Below are positions 30,915 to 39,107 of a stretch of 43,546 bases of DNA, one piece after another. Each line of letters opens with the position of its first letter. The stretch's first letter is position 1. The stretch is from Lachnospiraceae bacterium UBA6998 (GTDB taxonomy: Bacteria; Bacillota; Clostridia; Lachnospirales; Lachnospiraceae), in the NCBI GenBank assembly GCA_002448395.1, contig DJXS01000073.1, positions 1-43,546 of the forward strand. The letters run 5' to 3'. The notes below the pieces were generated by a model. The model saw only the letters and a list, made by a program, of their open reading frames with translations. It ran no database searches and was not told the DNA's origin. The position numbers were made by a program, and so were the translations under genes.

Positions 30915-31668
30915 CCGATTTATTCCCTCCGCAGGCCAGGCGGTTGATCTGTGTCGCCATATAACCTGCTCCGTATCCATTGTCGATATTCACTACCGCG
31001 ATCCCGTTCGCGCATGAATTGATCATTGTCATCAGGGCCGAAAGGCCGCCGAAATTCGCTCCGTATCCCACGGAAGTCGGCACCGCGATGACCGGGTTGC
31101 TCACCAGGCCTCCCACTACACTTGCCAGCGCGCCCTCCATGCCGGCCACCGCAACAATGCAGTTGGCCTCCTGGATCCTCTGCGTCTGCGAGAGAAGCCG
31201 ATGGATCCCGCTGACTCCGACATCGTAGATCCGTTCCACCTTTGAGCCAAAATATTCCGCAGTCTGCGCCGCCTCCTCAGCCACGGGGATGTCCGCCGTG
31301 CCGCCGGTGACCACCGCAATAAGACCTTTTTTCTCTTTGGGAGTCCTCTCCAGCTTCAGGATCCGCGAGACAGGATCGTACTGTATATCCGGGATCACCT
31401 TTCTGACCATCTCGTACTGCTCAGCAGTCGCCCTGGTGCCGAAGGCCTGACCTTCCTTCTCCGCCATTCTCTGAAAGATATTTATAAGAAATTCGTCAGG
31501 TTTGCCGCTGCAGAAGATCACTTCCGGAAATCCGGATCGTATTCTGCGGTGCAGGTCCAGCTTGGCATACCCCATGTCCTCGAATGGCTGCCTGCGAAAA
31601 AAGCCCTCCGCCTCCTCGACGCTCATTGAACCGTTTTTCACCAGTTCCAGTATTTCTCTTGCTTCCAT
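30901..31668 (-). CDS. larB: LarB, nickel-pincer cofactor precursor synthase
   Basis: Carboxylates and hydrolyses nicotinic acid adenine dinucleotide to pyridinium-3,5-biscarboxylic acid mononucleotide, the first step of the nickel-pincer cofactor. The 255-residue protein belongs to the AIR-carboxylase-like LarB family: VEEAEGFF early, then VVTGGTADIPVAEEAAQTAE, YDVGVSGIHRLL, GMEGALASVVGGLVSNPVIA and PTSVGYGANFGGLSALMTMI with NIDNGYGAGY at the end. The stop overlaps the larC start region. The operon context larB-larC supports the call. A PurE-like purine enzyme is excluded by the LarB-specific N-terminal half. Confidence 0.93.
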   Translation of the reverse strand: MEAREILELVKNGSMSVEEAEGFFRRQPFEDMGYAKLDLHRRIRSGFPEVIFCSGKPDEFLINIFQRMAEKEGQAFGTRATAEQYEMVRKVIPDIQYDPVSRILKLERTPKEKKGLIAVVTGGTADIPVAEEAAQTAEYFGSKVERIYDVGVSGIHRLLSQTQRIQEANCIVAVAGMEGALASVVGGLVSNPVIAVPTSVGYGANFGGLSALMTMINSCANGIAVVNIDNGYGAGYMATQINRLACGGNKSDAKQ

Positions 31669-31704
31669 AATCGCTCCTCGTCATCTGTCTCCGATGATCG
31701 GTCT

Positions 31705-32544
31705 TCAGAGATACGGAATGATCTCCTTCACCGAATCAAAGATCAGATGCGGTTTTACATCCGAATCCGGCAGGTCCTTCAGCTGCGCCTCTCCGCTTAA
31801 CACAAAAATGCCGTACAGCCCGTTGTTCACGCCGGATTTTACATCCGTATACAGCCGGTCTCCCACAACGCAGGATTCCTCCGGCTTCGCCCCCATGGTC
31901 CTCATCGCGTACTCAATGATCTCCGCCTCGGGCTTTCCTACTACCTTGTCCGGCCTGCGCCCGGTGGACGCCTCCACATAAGCGGACAGCGACCCGATGT
32001 CCGGTATGAAGCCGGTCTTCGTCGGGCAGTTGAAATCCGGATGCGTGGCCACGTAGGGAAGGCCCTCCCTGACCAGGTCACAGAGCCTGCACAGGTCTCT
32101 GTAATGAAAACTCGTGCAGAAGCTGGTGACAACCATATCCGGGTGCTCTTCGTCGATCAGGACGCCCCTCGCCTCAAACTCCATCTTCACCATCGGATTT
32201 CCGAAGAGATAGATACGCTTCCCCGGATACTTCCGTTTGAGATAATCCACCGTCGCGTGTCCGGAAGTGATCAGCTGCTTCTCCGGGTCGATGACAAGCC
32301 CCATATTAAGAAGCTTCTCAACATAGATTGAAGCGCTCTTGGAGGAATTATTTGTCATAAAGCAGTATTTTCTGCCCGTTGCCGCCAGTTTCGCCAGAAA
32401 GTCCTTGGCTCCGTCGATCCAGAGATTATCCAGATAGACTGTGCCGTCCATGTCCAGGCAGAAATTCCTGATCCGCGGAATGATCCCCTCGGGATCACAG
32501 TTCACACGATATTCTTTTCTCGCTCTGTCCCGCTCCGGCATCAC
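31705..32544 (-). CDS. HAD-IIA family phosphatase (NagD-like)
   Basis: About 279 residues. The HAD nucleophile motif DMDGTVYLD begins near residue 31, FMTNNSSKSA is motif II, and VVGKPEAEIIEY with VVGDRLYTDVKSGVNNG gives motifs III and IV. The cap type is that of NagD/p-nitrophenylphosphatase proteins, which act on small phosphoesters such as nucleotides or sugar phosphates; the substrate is unknown. A TTG at 32586 is possible, but AGGAGG at 8 bp favours GTG 32544 (or ATG 32541). It lies between larB and an RluA gene on the same strand and is probably cotranscribed. Confidence 0.88.
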   Translation of the reverse strand: MMPERDRARKEYRVNCDPEGIIPRIRNFCLDMDGTVYLDNLWIDGAKDFLAKLAATGRKYCFMTNNSSKSASIYVEKLLNMGLVIDPEKQLITSGHATVDYLKRKYPGKRIYLFGNPMVKMEFEARGVLIDEEHPDMVVTSFCTSFHYRDLCRLCDLVREGLPYVATHPDFNCPTKTGFIPDIGSLSAYVEASTGRRPDKVVGKPEAEIIEYAMRTMGAKPEESCVVGDRLYTDVKSGVNNGLYGIFVLSGEAQLKDLPDSDVKPHLIFDSVKEIIPYL

Positions 32545-32588
32545 TCTCTGCGCCTCCTGCTGTCCATTATACTGTATCTCAGTCAATT

Positions 32589-33566
32589 TTACACAAATGG
32601 CTTCCCGAAAATACCTGTTTCCGGCCTGTCTTCATAAAAGGCCGCCCAGCCGGGCCGTTCCGCGGTGATCCCGATCCTGTCCGACCCGAAAGGCTTCTGC
32701 AGGGACAGCTTCCAGGCATGAAGCCCCATCGCTTCCTGAGAAAAACCGTTTCCGTACAGAGGATCTCCCACAAGGGGGTGTCCGATCCGAGCCATGTGGA
32801 CCCTTATCTGGTGTGTCCTGCCGTGCTCTATGCAGCAGGCCAGCAGCGTCCTCGGCTCTCCCTCTGCTCCCTTCGTCTCTGCCAGCACTCTGTAAAAAGT
32901 CCGCGCAGCTTTTCCGTCCGGCGCGCAGATCATAAAGTGGGATCCGGGCGCCTCCCTGCGGAGCGGGAAGTCCACAACGCCCTCCGGCAGTTCAAATCGG
33001 CCTTCCGCCAGGGCCAGATAGATCTTGATCAGCCTTCCGTCCTCCCTCTGCCTCTGGATCATCGCGGCAGCTTCCGAATTTCTGGCAAAAGTCACAATAC
33101 CCGAAGTCTCCCTGTCCAGTCTTCCGGTCACCCGCATATCCATCGCAGTGCCCGTTCCGCCCAAATGCGCCGCTGCCTGATTGGCCAGCGTATCGCTGTA
33201 ATGCCCGGGAGAGGGGTGACAGACCATGCCGGCCGGCTTGTTGACGATCAGCAGATCGCTGTCCTCGTACAGGACCTGCAGGGGATATTTTGACAATTCC
33301 GGAGCCGGAGCCTCCCAGATCTTGCCCGGCTTTCCGCCTTCCGTATCTCTTCGAAGGACCTGCTCAGTCAGTCCGACCGTCAGGATCTCTCCTTCTTTAA
33401 GAACATGATTGACATAGACTTTCTCCCCGTCGACGCGGATTCCTTCCTCCTGGAACTTGAGTCTGCTGATCTGATGTCCCGAGAAAGAAAGCTCCTCCTG
33501 CAGGAACTGCCTGACGGATCTTCCTGCCATCTCCCGCGTCACCGCAAATTCCAGCCTGCGCTTCAT
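32589..33566 (-). CDS. RluA-family pseudouridine synthase
   Basis: Isomerises uridine in rRNA (RluD/RluC type). The 325-residue protein has an N-terminal S4-like RNA-binding region (residues about 15-70, RQFLQEELSFSGHQISRLKFQ) and the catalytic domain with VNKPAGMVCHPSPGH, the catalytic Asp151 in TGRLDRETSGI, and the RTHQIRVHMARIGHPLVGD motif. The last 50 residues are less conserved. The ATG overlaps the stop of the upstream Nudix gene by 4 bp, indicating coupling. The exact target uridine is not predictable from the sequence. Confidence 0.92.
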   Translation of the reverse strand: MKRRLEFAVTREMAGRSVRQFLQEELSFSGHQISRLKFQEEGIRVDGEKVYVNHVLKEGEILTVGLTEQVLRRDTEGGKPGKIWEAPAPELSKYPLQVLYEDSDLLIVNKPAGMVCHPSPGHYSDTLANQAAAHLGGTGTAMDMRVTGRLDRETSGIVTFARNSEAAAMIQRQREDGRLIKIYLALAEGRFELPEGVVDFPLRREAPGSHFMICAPDGKAARTFYRVLAETKGAEGEPRTLLACCIEHGRTHQIRVHMARIGHPLVGDPLYGNGFSQEAMGLHAWKLSLQKPFGSDRIGITAERPGWAAFYEDRPETGIFGKPFV

Positions 33567-34222
33567 GGGCGGCTCTCCCGGTCTTCCCGTTCGCTGCTTG
33601 TCACCTCTGAATCGTCCTTCAGGATCACTTTCAGGCAGTGATAAAGAAGCTGTGCCGTGATCCCCCAGATCACCCCGCCGTCGCTCTCATAGAAATAGAA
33701 CCTTCGCGGAATGCTGTGCCAGGGGTAATTCTCTCCGCCGGGCAGGAGCTCATAGGGAAAATCCTCCGGCGTCTTCACCACCATGGCCGCATTGCTGATC
33801 CGCGGCTCATGTGAAGCGAACCAGCTCAGGGGCACGCAGAAGACCCGCTCAACTTCCTGCCCGGAATAAGTCCCCTCGTAATCGTGCAAAATACCGAGGC
33901 AGGAACTGATCTTCGCTCCGCCGGGTCCCGTCATGGCGTGCATGGGAGCGATCACCTCGATCTTATCCCGGGGGATCAGCAGCTCCTCCGAAGTCTCTCT
34001 GACTGCCGCCTCCTCCGCGGTCTCGTTCTCCTCGATCCTTCCGCCGGGAAAGCAGATCTCGCCTCCCTGCCGGATCCCCGACTGACGGACCTCAAACAGG
34101 ATGCCAAGTTCCCCGCCGGTCTCCACCAGCGGGATCAGGACCGCGTTCTGTCTTCTGACGGAACTGACCTCTTCTATTGTCCGTCCGGCAGTATTACTGC
34201 GGATCTTCTCCATCTGTGTCAT
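33563..34222 (-). CDS. Nudix hydrolase (CoA pyrophosphatase-like)
   Basis: 219 residues. The Nudix box GGRIEENETAEEAAVRETSEEL lies at about 60-81 with GxExxxREUxEExGU-type spacing, preceded by GEICFPG as in the NudL/CoA pyrophosphatase branch, which cleaves CoA to 4'-phosphopantetheine and 3',5'-ADP. The downstream LGILHDYEG and SIPRRFYFY segments fit the same branch. The N terminus overlaps the 3' end of the Mbeg1-like gene by 29 bp. The stop overlaps the RluA start. The specific substrate is inferred, not shown. Confidence 0.85.
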   Translation of the reverse strand: MTQMEKIRSNTAGRTIEEVSSVRRQNAVLIPLVETGGELGILFEVRQSGIRQGGEICFPGGRIEENETAEEAAVRETSEELLIPRDKIEVIAPMHAMTGPGGAKISSCLGILHDYEGTYSGQEVERVFCVPLSWFASHEPRISNAAMVVKTPEDFPYELLPGGENYPWHSIPRRFYFYESDGGVIWGITAQLLYHCLKVILKDDSEVTSSEREDRESRP

Positions 34223-35579
34223 CTGTTTTGCCGTCCCTGATCAAAATTCCTTCTTTCAGCGCTCTTATTGCCATTTCTTCCACAGAGAGCACTTTTCCGC
34301 TGTCCTCTGCCGCCGGCTTTTCATCTTCGGTAGTCGCTTCTGTCAGCTGCGCTTTCTGTGCCCTTGCCGCCTGCACCCCGAGCCTTGCGTACTCCGCAGT
34401 CTTTCTGGCCTCACTGATCTTTCCCTTCAGCTCCTGCAGTTTCTTGAATACATCAGGGACGAACCCGTCTTTCTGCTCCATCTCCTCATAGAAGTTCTTG
34501 CTGCCGCTGGCGACGAGCTTTTTGATCACATCGGACATCTCCGACTGCTGCTCTTTGGGAAGCCTCTTCACCATCTGGAGCGCATCCGCGAGATCTCTGA
34601 GGCTGATATCTTTCATGTCCTTCACGGTGTCGGCGCCCAGCGCCTGCAGGATCCCGAAGATCTGGTCCACAAAGACCCGGCGCGCCGCGTCGTCGACATT
34701 CTCAAGCCACTCATTCAGCACCTTTTCAAGATAAATGCTGTCGTTTGACCTCTGTGTGTTGACAAAGCGGTTTCCCAGCACTTCCCATGACAACGCGTCG
34801 TGCTGCATGATCCCCTTCCGGTTGCTCCTGACAACGATCGCGCTTTGTCCCGGATTGAGGAGACGCCCGATAATGGAGTCCTGGGGGATTATATTGATCA
34901 TGCGGTCCATAGTCTCTTTGTATTCCGGCTGGGATGTAACTTCATCTCTGAATCCCGGGGAGTCGTTGCAGTATACTTCCAGGATCTGCTTCCGGATCTG
35001 ATCTCCCGCGAAAGATGACGCGAACGCGGCAAAGTTTCCTCCCTTCGAGTGGCCTCCCACTCTCAGCTTCAGCGCCGTATCACTGAAGTTCTTCTTCATA
35101 TACTCGACCGCGAGCTTCTGTCCCTCCGTACTGGACATGTAAGAAAGATTGAAGTCCTCCTTCCAGCCGATCAGAGTCTCATCGGTGCCGCGAAAGGCCA
35201 CATAGACCGTTCCGTCCTCAAGCTCAAACTGGACAGCAGACATCTGCGCCTCGGCGCTCTTGCTCACAAAATTGACATAGCCGCACATCTTCGTGTTCCC
35301 AAACCGCCTGCTCTCTGCTACAGGCCTGAGCAGGAAAGGGGAAAGCTTGGAAAAGCTCTCTCTCTTTCTTATTTCCTCTTCGGTATGAGTTTCCCAGTAT
35401 CTGCGGCAGACGTCTTTGATCGGCATCGGATAATCCCTGGACTCGAAGACGATCCCGTCATAATCCACGTAAGCCAGCTGTGCCAGGATCAGATTATCAA
35501 CTTTATTGAACGGATCTTTGTCAAAAGTCAGATCACCTCTCCATTTGAGGTATTCGTTCATATTATTTTTTTCTTCCAT
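34194..35579 (-). CDS. Mbeg1-like (DUF2974) alpha/beta hydrolase
   Basis: About 461 residues from the ATG at 35579 (MEEKNNMNEYLKWRGDLTFD), which has an AAGGAA site; a longer frame to 35687 lacks one. Residues about 125-143 read YVAFRGTDETLIGWKEDF, a lipase-3/DUF2974 hallmark, and the nucleophile elbow GHSKG lies at 176-180 (Ser178), followed by YCNDSPGF. The second half (from about 270) is helical and charged, with no recognised domain, ending in an Asp/Glu-rich tail. Many Firmicutes carry such proteins; the substrate (lipid or other ester) is unknown. No signal peptide, so cytoplasmic. Its 3' end overlaps the Nudix gene by 29 bp. Confidence 0.86.
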   Translation of the reverse strand: MEEKNNMNEYLKWRGDLTFDKDPFNKVDNLILAQLAYVDYDGIVFESRDYPMPIKDVCRRYWETHTEEEIRKRESFSKLSPFLLRPVAESRRFGNTKMCGYVNFVSKSAEAQMSAVQFELEDGTVYVAFRGTDETLIGWKEDFNLSYMSSTEGQKLAVEYMKKNFSDTALKLRVGGHSKGGNFAAFASSFAGDQIRKQILEVYCNDSPGFRDEVTSQPEYKETMDRMINIIPQDSIIGRLLNPGQSAIVVRSNRKGIMQHDALSWEVLGNRFVNTQRSNDSIYLEKVLNEWLENVDDAARRVFVDQIFGILQALGADTVKDMKDISLRDLADALQMVKRLPKEQQSEMSDVIKKLVASGSKNFYEEMEQKDGFVPDVFKKLQELKGKISEARKTAEYARLGVQAARAQKAQLTEATTEDEKPAAEDSGKVLSVEEMAIRALKEGILIRDGKTDDTDGEDPQ

Positions 35580-35702
35580 GGTCTGTTCCTTCCAAATGAA
35601 AAGGCCTTCCGAAAAAATATAAAGCCTGTATGTGTAAAAACTGTGTTTCCGGTCTCTATTAATCAAGTATAACCGAAATTCCCGCAAAAAGTTGTATTAA
35701 CT

Positions 35703-35779
35703 GCAATCAGCAAAAAAGAAGCCGCGAAGCCCTGGAGGCATATCCTCCATTTCTTCACAGCCCCTTTTTCCATTATGCC
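35703..35779 (-). terminator. Terminator after the serA-like gene
   Basis: On the minus strand GGCTGTGAAG...TGGAGG-ATATG-CCTCCA...CTTCGCGGC is a long interrupted stem, with a core TGGAGG/CCTCCA, followed by TTCTTTTTTGC. It also separates this gene from the Mbeg1-like gene. Confidence 0.75.
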
Positions 35780-36943
35780 TTACTTAATGATCCTTACTCT
35801 CCATACACTGGGGATCTGCGCTATTTTGTCCACCAGCTCCTTGCTGATCGGAGCGTCCAGGTCAAACATCGTGTACTCGACGTCTCCCTTGGATTTACTG
35901 GTCATCTCGGAAATATTCACCTCGCTTCCGCCGATCAGTGTCGTCAGGCGGTTGATCATATTGACCTTGTTCTCGTGGAAGATCGCGATGCGGCTCGCTG
36001 AGCGGCATACTCCCATGCTGCAGGCCGGATAGTTGACGCTGTTGCGGATATTGCCGTTCTCCAGATAGTCCATGAGTTCCTCGACTGCCATCACCGCGCA
36101 GTTGTCCTCGGACTCCTCCGTGGAAGCACCCAGGTGAGGCGTCGTGATGCATCCCCTCACTCCCGCTACAGTGGGATTAGGGAAATCGGAAACGTAACGG
36201 CGGATCCTGCCGGCTCCGATCTGCTCGATGACGGCTTCCTCATCCACCAGGACATCTCTCGCCATGTTGATGAGGATCACGCCTTTCTTCATCTTCTTAA
36301 CCGCTTCTCTGCTGATCATTCCCTTCGTGGAAGGAAGCGCAGGCACGTGGATCGTGATGAAATCGCATCTGTCGTAGATCTCGTTGAGGTCAAAAACGTG
36401 CGTGATCTTCCTGTTCAGGTGCCACGCCGCGTCTACGGACACATAGGGATCATAGCCAAAAACTTCCATGCCCAGTTCTACCGCCATATTGGCAACGCGC
36501 ACGCCGATCGCGCCGAGTCCGATGATGCCGAGTCTCTTTCCGGCGAGCTCGGTTCCGGCGAATTTCTTCTTTTCCTTCTCGGCGGTCTTCGCGATATCCG
36601 CATTATTCCAGTTGGCGCGGACCCAGTCGACGCCTTCAACGATATCACGGGATGCCAGCAGCATTCCTGCCAGAACCATCTCCTTTACGCCGTTGGCATT
36701 TGCGCCGGGAGTGTTGAAGACCACAATTCCTTCTCTGGCGCAGCGCTCCAGCGGAATATTATTGACTCCCGCGCCTGCTCTTGCGATCGCCAGAAGCTCC
36801 GGCGAAAACTCCATATCATGCATAGCCGCGCTTCGAACCAGTATTCCCTGGGCCTCGGAAATCTCTTCCGTTTTCTCGAAATCCGGCGTGAACATCTCCA
36901 GTCCTTTGTCCGAAATGTTGTTGAGACATGCGTATTTGAACAT
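35780..36943 (-). CDS. serA: Phosphoglycerate dehydrogenase-like enzyme with ACT domain
   Basis: Probably oxidises 3-phosphoglycerate to start serine synthesis. The 387-residue protein has the D-2-hydroxyacid dehydrogenase fold: RAGAGVNNIPL, the NAD-binding IIGLGAIG (GLGAIG at 142-147), VPALPSTKGMIS, INMARDVLVDEEAV and the late catalytic TTPHLGASTEESEDN (His in the acid-base role). The C-terminal 70 residues are an ACT domain (ASRIAIFHENKVNMINRLTTLIGG), which in SerA gives serine feedback. Length fits the short SerA class. The adjacent genes are unrelated, so a serine-specific role is inferred from family. An AAAGGA site precedes the ATG. Confidence 0.88.
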   Translation of the reverse strand: MFKYACLNNISDKGLEMFTPDFEKTEEISEAQGILVRSAAMHDMEFSPELLAIARAGAGVNNIPLERCAREGIVVFNTPGANANGVKEMVLAGMLLASRDIVEGVDWVRANWNNADIAKTAEKEKKKFAGTELAGKRLGIIGLGAIGVRVANMAVELGMEVFGYDPYVSVDAAWHLNRKITHVFDLNEIYDRCDFITIHVPALPSTKGMISREAVKKMKKGVILINMARDVLVDEEAVIEQIGAGRIRRYVSDFPNPTVAGVRGCITTPHLGASTEESEDNCAVMAVEELMDYLENGNIRNSVNYPACSMGVCRSASRIAIFHENKVNMINRLTTLIGGSEVNISEMTSKSKGDVEYTMFDLDAPISKELVDKIAQIPSVWRVRIIK

Positions 36944-37106
36944 CGTTTTGTCCTTTCTATGACTATACCCCTATGTCATATGCCGACAACGAGTTATTTT
37001 ACAACGCTTTTTCGCACTGCACAATATCCCAATTTGTTCACAGAAATTTCGCTGGTATTTTTGGCCGCCGGGAATATAATGGACATATTGCCAGTATTTC
37101 GTATAC

Positions 37107-37112
37107 TATAAT
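37107..37112 (+). promoter_or_regulatory. Candidate -10 of the Bax-inhibitor-like gene
   Basis: TACTATAAT gives a good TATAAT 19 bp before the ATG region; a second TATAAT lies at 37075-37080. No clear -35 is seen for either. Confidence 0.4.
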
Positions 37113-37130
37113 AAAAATGGAGGTATCAAT

Positions 37131-37814
37131 ATGGCTGATATGAATAATATGAATAAAGAATACAGACTTGAGCGCATGAACAATTACGCCGGCACTGCAG
37201 TGAACGAGCGCACTTACAACCTGACCATCGGTCTGACCCTTCTGTGGGGCGTCCTGATCAACATTGTGATGGCCACGTTTTTCACTTACCAGATCCTGTC
37301 CCTCAACTACATTCTGGTCATCGTGCTGTATTTTGCCGGCACACTGGGATGCTCTTACCTGGTCCACAGGTCTGACAGCCCGGCCGTGAGTTTCGCCGGC
37401 TTTACCGGTATGGCGATTTCCATGGGGCTCCTGCTCACATTTTATGTGACGGCCTTTTCAGGAAATTCCGTGGCTTACGCTTTCATCGCTACCGGCCTTG
37501 TGACAGTGATCATGGTCATCCTGTCCATGCTGTATCCCGCTTTCTTCCAGAACCTGGGCAGAACGCTGATCATCTCTCTTCTGGGATGCATCCTCGTGGA
37601 ATTTGTGGGGAGTCTCCTCTTCCGCATTCCGCTGACCTTCATCGACTACATCGTAGCCCTGATCTTCTGCGGCTACATCGGCCTGGACTGGAACAGAGCC
37701 CAGCAGTATCCCAAGACCCTCGACAACGCGATCGACAGCGCTGCGGACATCTACCTGGACGTCGTGAACCTGTTCGTCAGGATCCTGTCGATCACAGGAA
37801 AGCGCAGAGATTGA
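37131..37814 (+). CDS. Bax inhibitor-1/YccA family membrane protein
   Basis: 227 residues with about seven hydrophobic segments. An N-terminal hydrophilic stretch (NEYRLERMNNYAG-like) is followed by TYNLTIGLTLLWGVLINIVM, then VSFAGFTGMAISMGLLLTFY and a C-terminal region with GLDWNRAQQYPKTLDNAIDSAADIYLDVVNLFVRIL. This C-terminal arrangement (DWN-Ax-Y plus LDxVNLFxRxL) is the Bax inhibitor-1/YccA/YetJ hallmark. YetJ homologues conduct calcium; whether this one does is untested. Single gene with its own terminator. A GGAGG site precedes the ATG. Confidence 0.85.
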   Translation: MADMNNMNKEYRLERMNNYAGTAVNERTYNLTIGLTLLWGVLINIVMATFFTYQILSLNYILVIVLYFAGTLGCSYLVHRSDSPAVSFAGFTGMAISMGLLLTFYVTAFSGNSVAYAFIATGLVTVIMVILSMLYPAFFQNLGRTLIISLLGCILVEFVGSLLFRIPLTFIDYIVALIFCGYIGLDWNRAQQYPKTLDNAIDSAADIYLDVVNLFVRILSITGKRRD

Positions 37815-37833
37815 TATTGGATTTATTGTATTA

Positions 37834-37868
37834 AAAAAGCTGCCGCTTGATGCGGCAGCTTTTTTTAT
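37834..37868. terminator. Bidirectional intrinsic terminator
   Basis: AAAAGCTGCCGC and GCGGCAGCTTTT form a strong stem around TTGAT, with TTTTTTT on the plus side and AAAAAA on the other. It serves both the Bax-inhibitor-like gene and the convergent AI-2E-family gene. Confidence 0.92.
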
Positions 37869-39058
37869 GCATCTAAAGATTTATCCCTCTCCGACTCTTT
37901 CGCCTTAAGGATGCTCCGCTGCAGTTCATTGTTCTCGCGACGCTTCCGGAGCCTGTTGACGATGCGGCTCTGGTAGATGTAGTTCACAATGGCAGCCAGA
38001 GGGATCGAGATGATGACGCCGAGGATGCCAAAGAGTCTTCCGAAGAATATGATGGATACCAGGACCCAGACGGCGGGAACGCCGAGGGAGTCGCCGAACA
38101 GCTTGGGCTTTAAAATGTAGCCGTCTATGGTCTGCAGGATCAGGGTAAAGAGAAGGAACCAGAGGGCGTACCAGGGGTTTACGAGCAGAAGGATCAGAGC
38201 GCCCACTATTCCTCCGACGAAGGGTCCGAAGGTCGGAGCCAGGTTCGTGACACCTACCAGCACGGACACAAGGACCACATAGGGCATTCCGGCGGCTGCC
38301 ATGAACAGTCCGTTGGAGACGCCGATAATAATACCGTCGAGCGCGTCAAAGATGATATAGCGTAGCATGATGTTGTGGCAGTTTTTCAGGAAATCTATTG
38401 TGCCGGGATAGACGGAAGGGGAAAGGACGGACTCCAGAAGGAATTTAAAGCCGGCTTTGAGGTTATCCTTGGCGCTGAGGAAATAGACCGCCAGAATAAA
38501 GGAAACCACTGCCTCAAAGATACTCTTGGTCAGGTTGATGGAAGTGTTGACAATGTTGTTGAGGCTCCTGGGCAGCAGGGAACTGAGCGTATCGAGGAGA
38601 CTTCCGCTGGAGTTGATCAGCCCTGATATGTCGAGATTCATTTCCAGGGCGTAGTCATTCAGGCGCCCCAGAAGGCGCTGCATGGAACTGGCATAACTGT
38701 CGAAGTTCCCTACGAATTGAACGATACCGCTAATGACCTGCGGGATCAGAGAGACCAGCAGGATCAGAGCTACAAGCAGGAAGGAGAGGATCGCGCAAAA
38801 TACAGAGAGGTTGCCGCGCAGTCTCTCTGAAGGCACATTTTCAAATAGGGATTTCTTATAAAAGTCCACCAGCGGATTGAGGATATAGGCGATGATCGCA
38901 GCCAAAACAATGGGATACAGAAATGCTCCCATGCCGCGCAGAGCGCTCCCGATGGCGTCCAGATGCGTCAGGATCGAGAAGAGGACTACCGCGGAGCAGG
39001 TCGCGATCGTGTATGCAACCCAGGGGGTGTTGAGATTGTTTTTATTAAACGGTTTCAT
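37865..39058 (-). CDS. AI-2E family transporter-like membrane protein
   Basis: 397 residues, eight or so transmembrane segments, with the family layout: hydrophobic pair near residues 20-60 (LYPIVLAAIIAYILNPLVD), a long extramembrane stretch (residues about 105-175), then LSFILAVYFLSAKDN, LDGIIIGVSNGLFMAAAGMPY, NLAPTFGPFVGGIVGALILL and the C-terminal GVIISIPLAAIVNYIY. The family name comes from TqsA/AI-2 export; many members are thought to be sodium/proton antiporters or transport other solutes, so the substrate is open. The gene's last base pairs overlap the T-tract of the terminator. A GGAAGGG site precedes the ATG. Confidence 0.86.
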   Translation of the reverse strand: MKPFNKNNLNTPWVAYTIATCSAVVLFSILTHLDAIGSALRGMGAFLYPIVLAAIIAYILNPLVDFYKKSLFENVPSERLRGNLSVFCAILSFLLVALILLVSLIPQVISGIVQFVGNFDSYASSMQRLLGRLNDYALEMNLDISGLINSSGSLLDTLSSLLPRSLNNIVNTSINLTKSIFEAVVSFILAVYFLSAKDNLKAGFKFLLESVLSPSVYPGTIDFLKNCHNIMLRYIIFDALDGIIIGVSNGLFMAAAGMPYVVLVSVLVGVTNLAPTFGPFVGGIVGALILLLVNPWYALWFLLFTLILQTIDGYILKPKLFGDSLGVPAVWVLVSIIFFGRLFGILGVIISIPLAAIVNYIYQSRIVNRLRKRRENNELQRSILKAKESERDKSLDA

Positions 39059-39107
39059 AGCTTGAACCCTTCCGAAGCTTGATCACAGAAGCGGCAGATG
39101 GAGGTCT

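Noticed and set aside
29442..30947. Plus-strand frame with a Met/Val/Ile repeat opposite larC
   Set aside because: The apparent repeat is the reverse complement of the His/Asp codons of larC; not a gene.
30914..30980. Longer N terminus for LarC
   Set aside because: The extension MDTEQVIWRHRS lies inside larB, is not family-like and lacks a ribosome site; the start at 30914 has GGAGGG.
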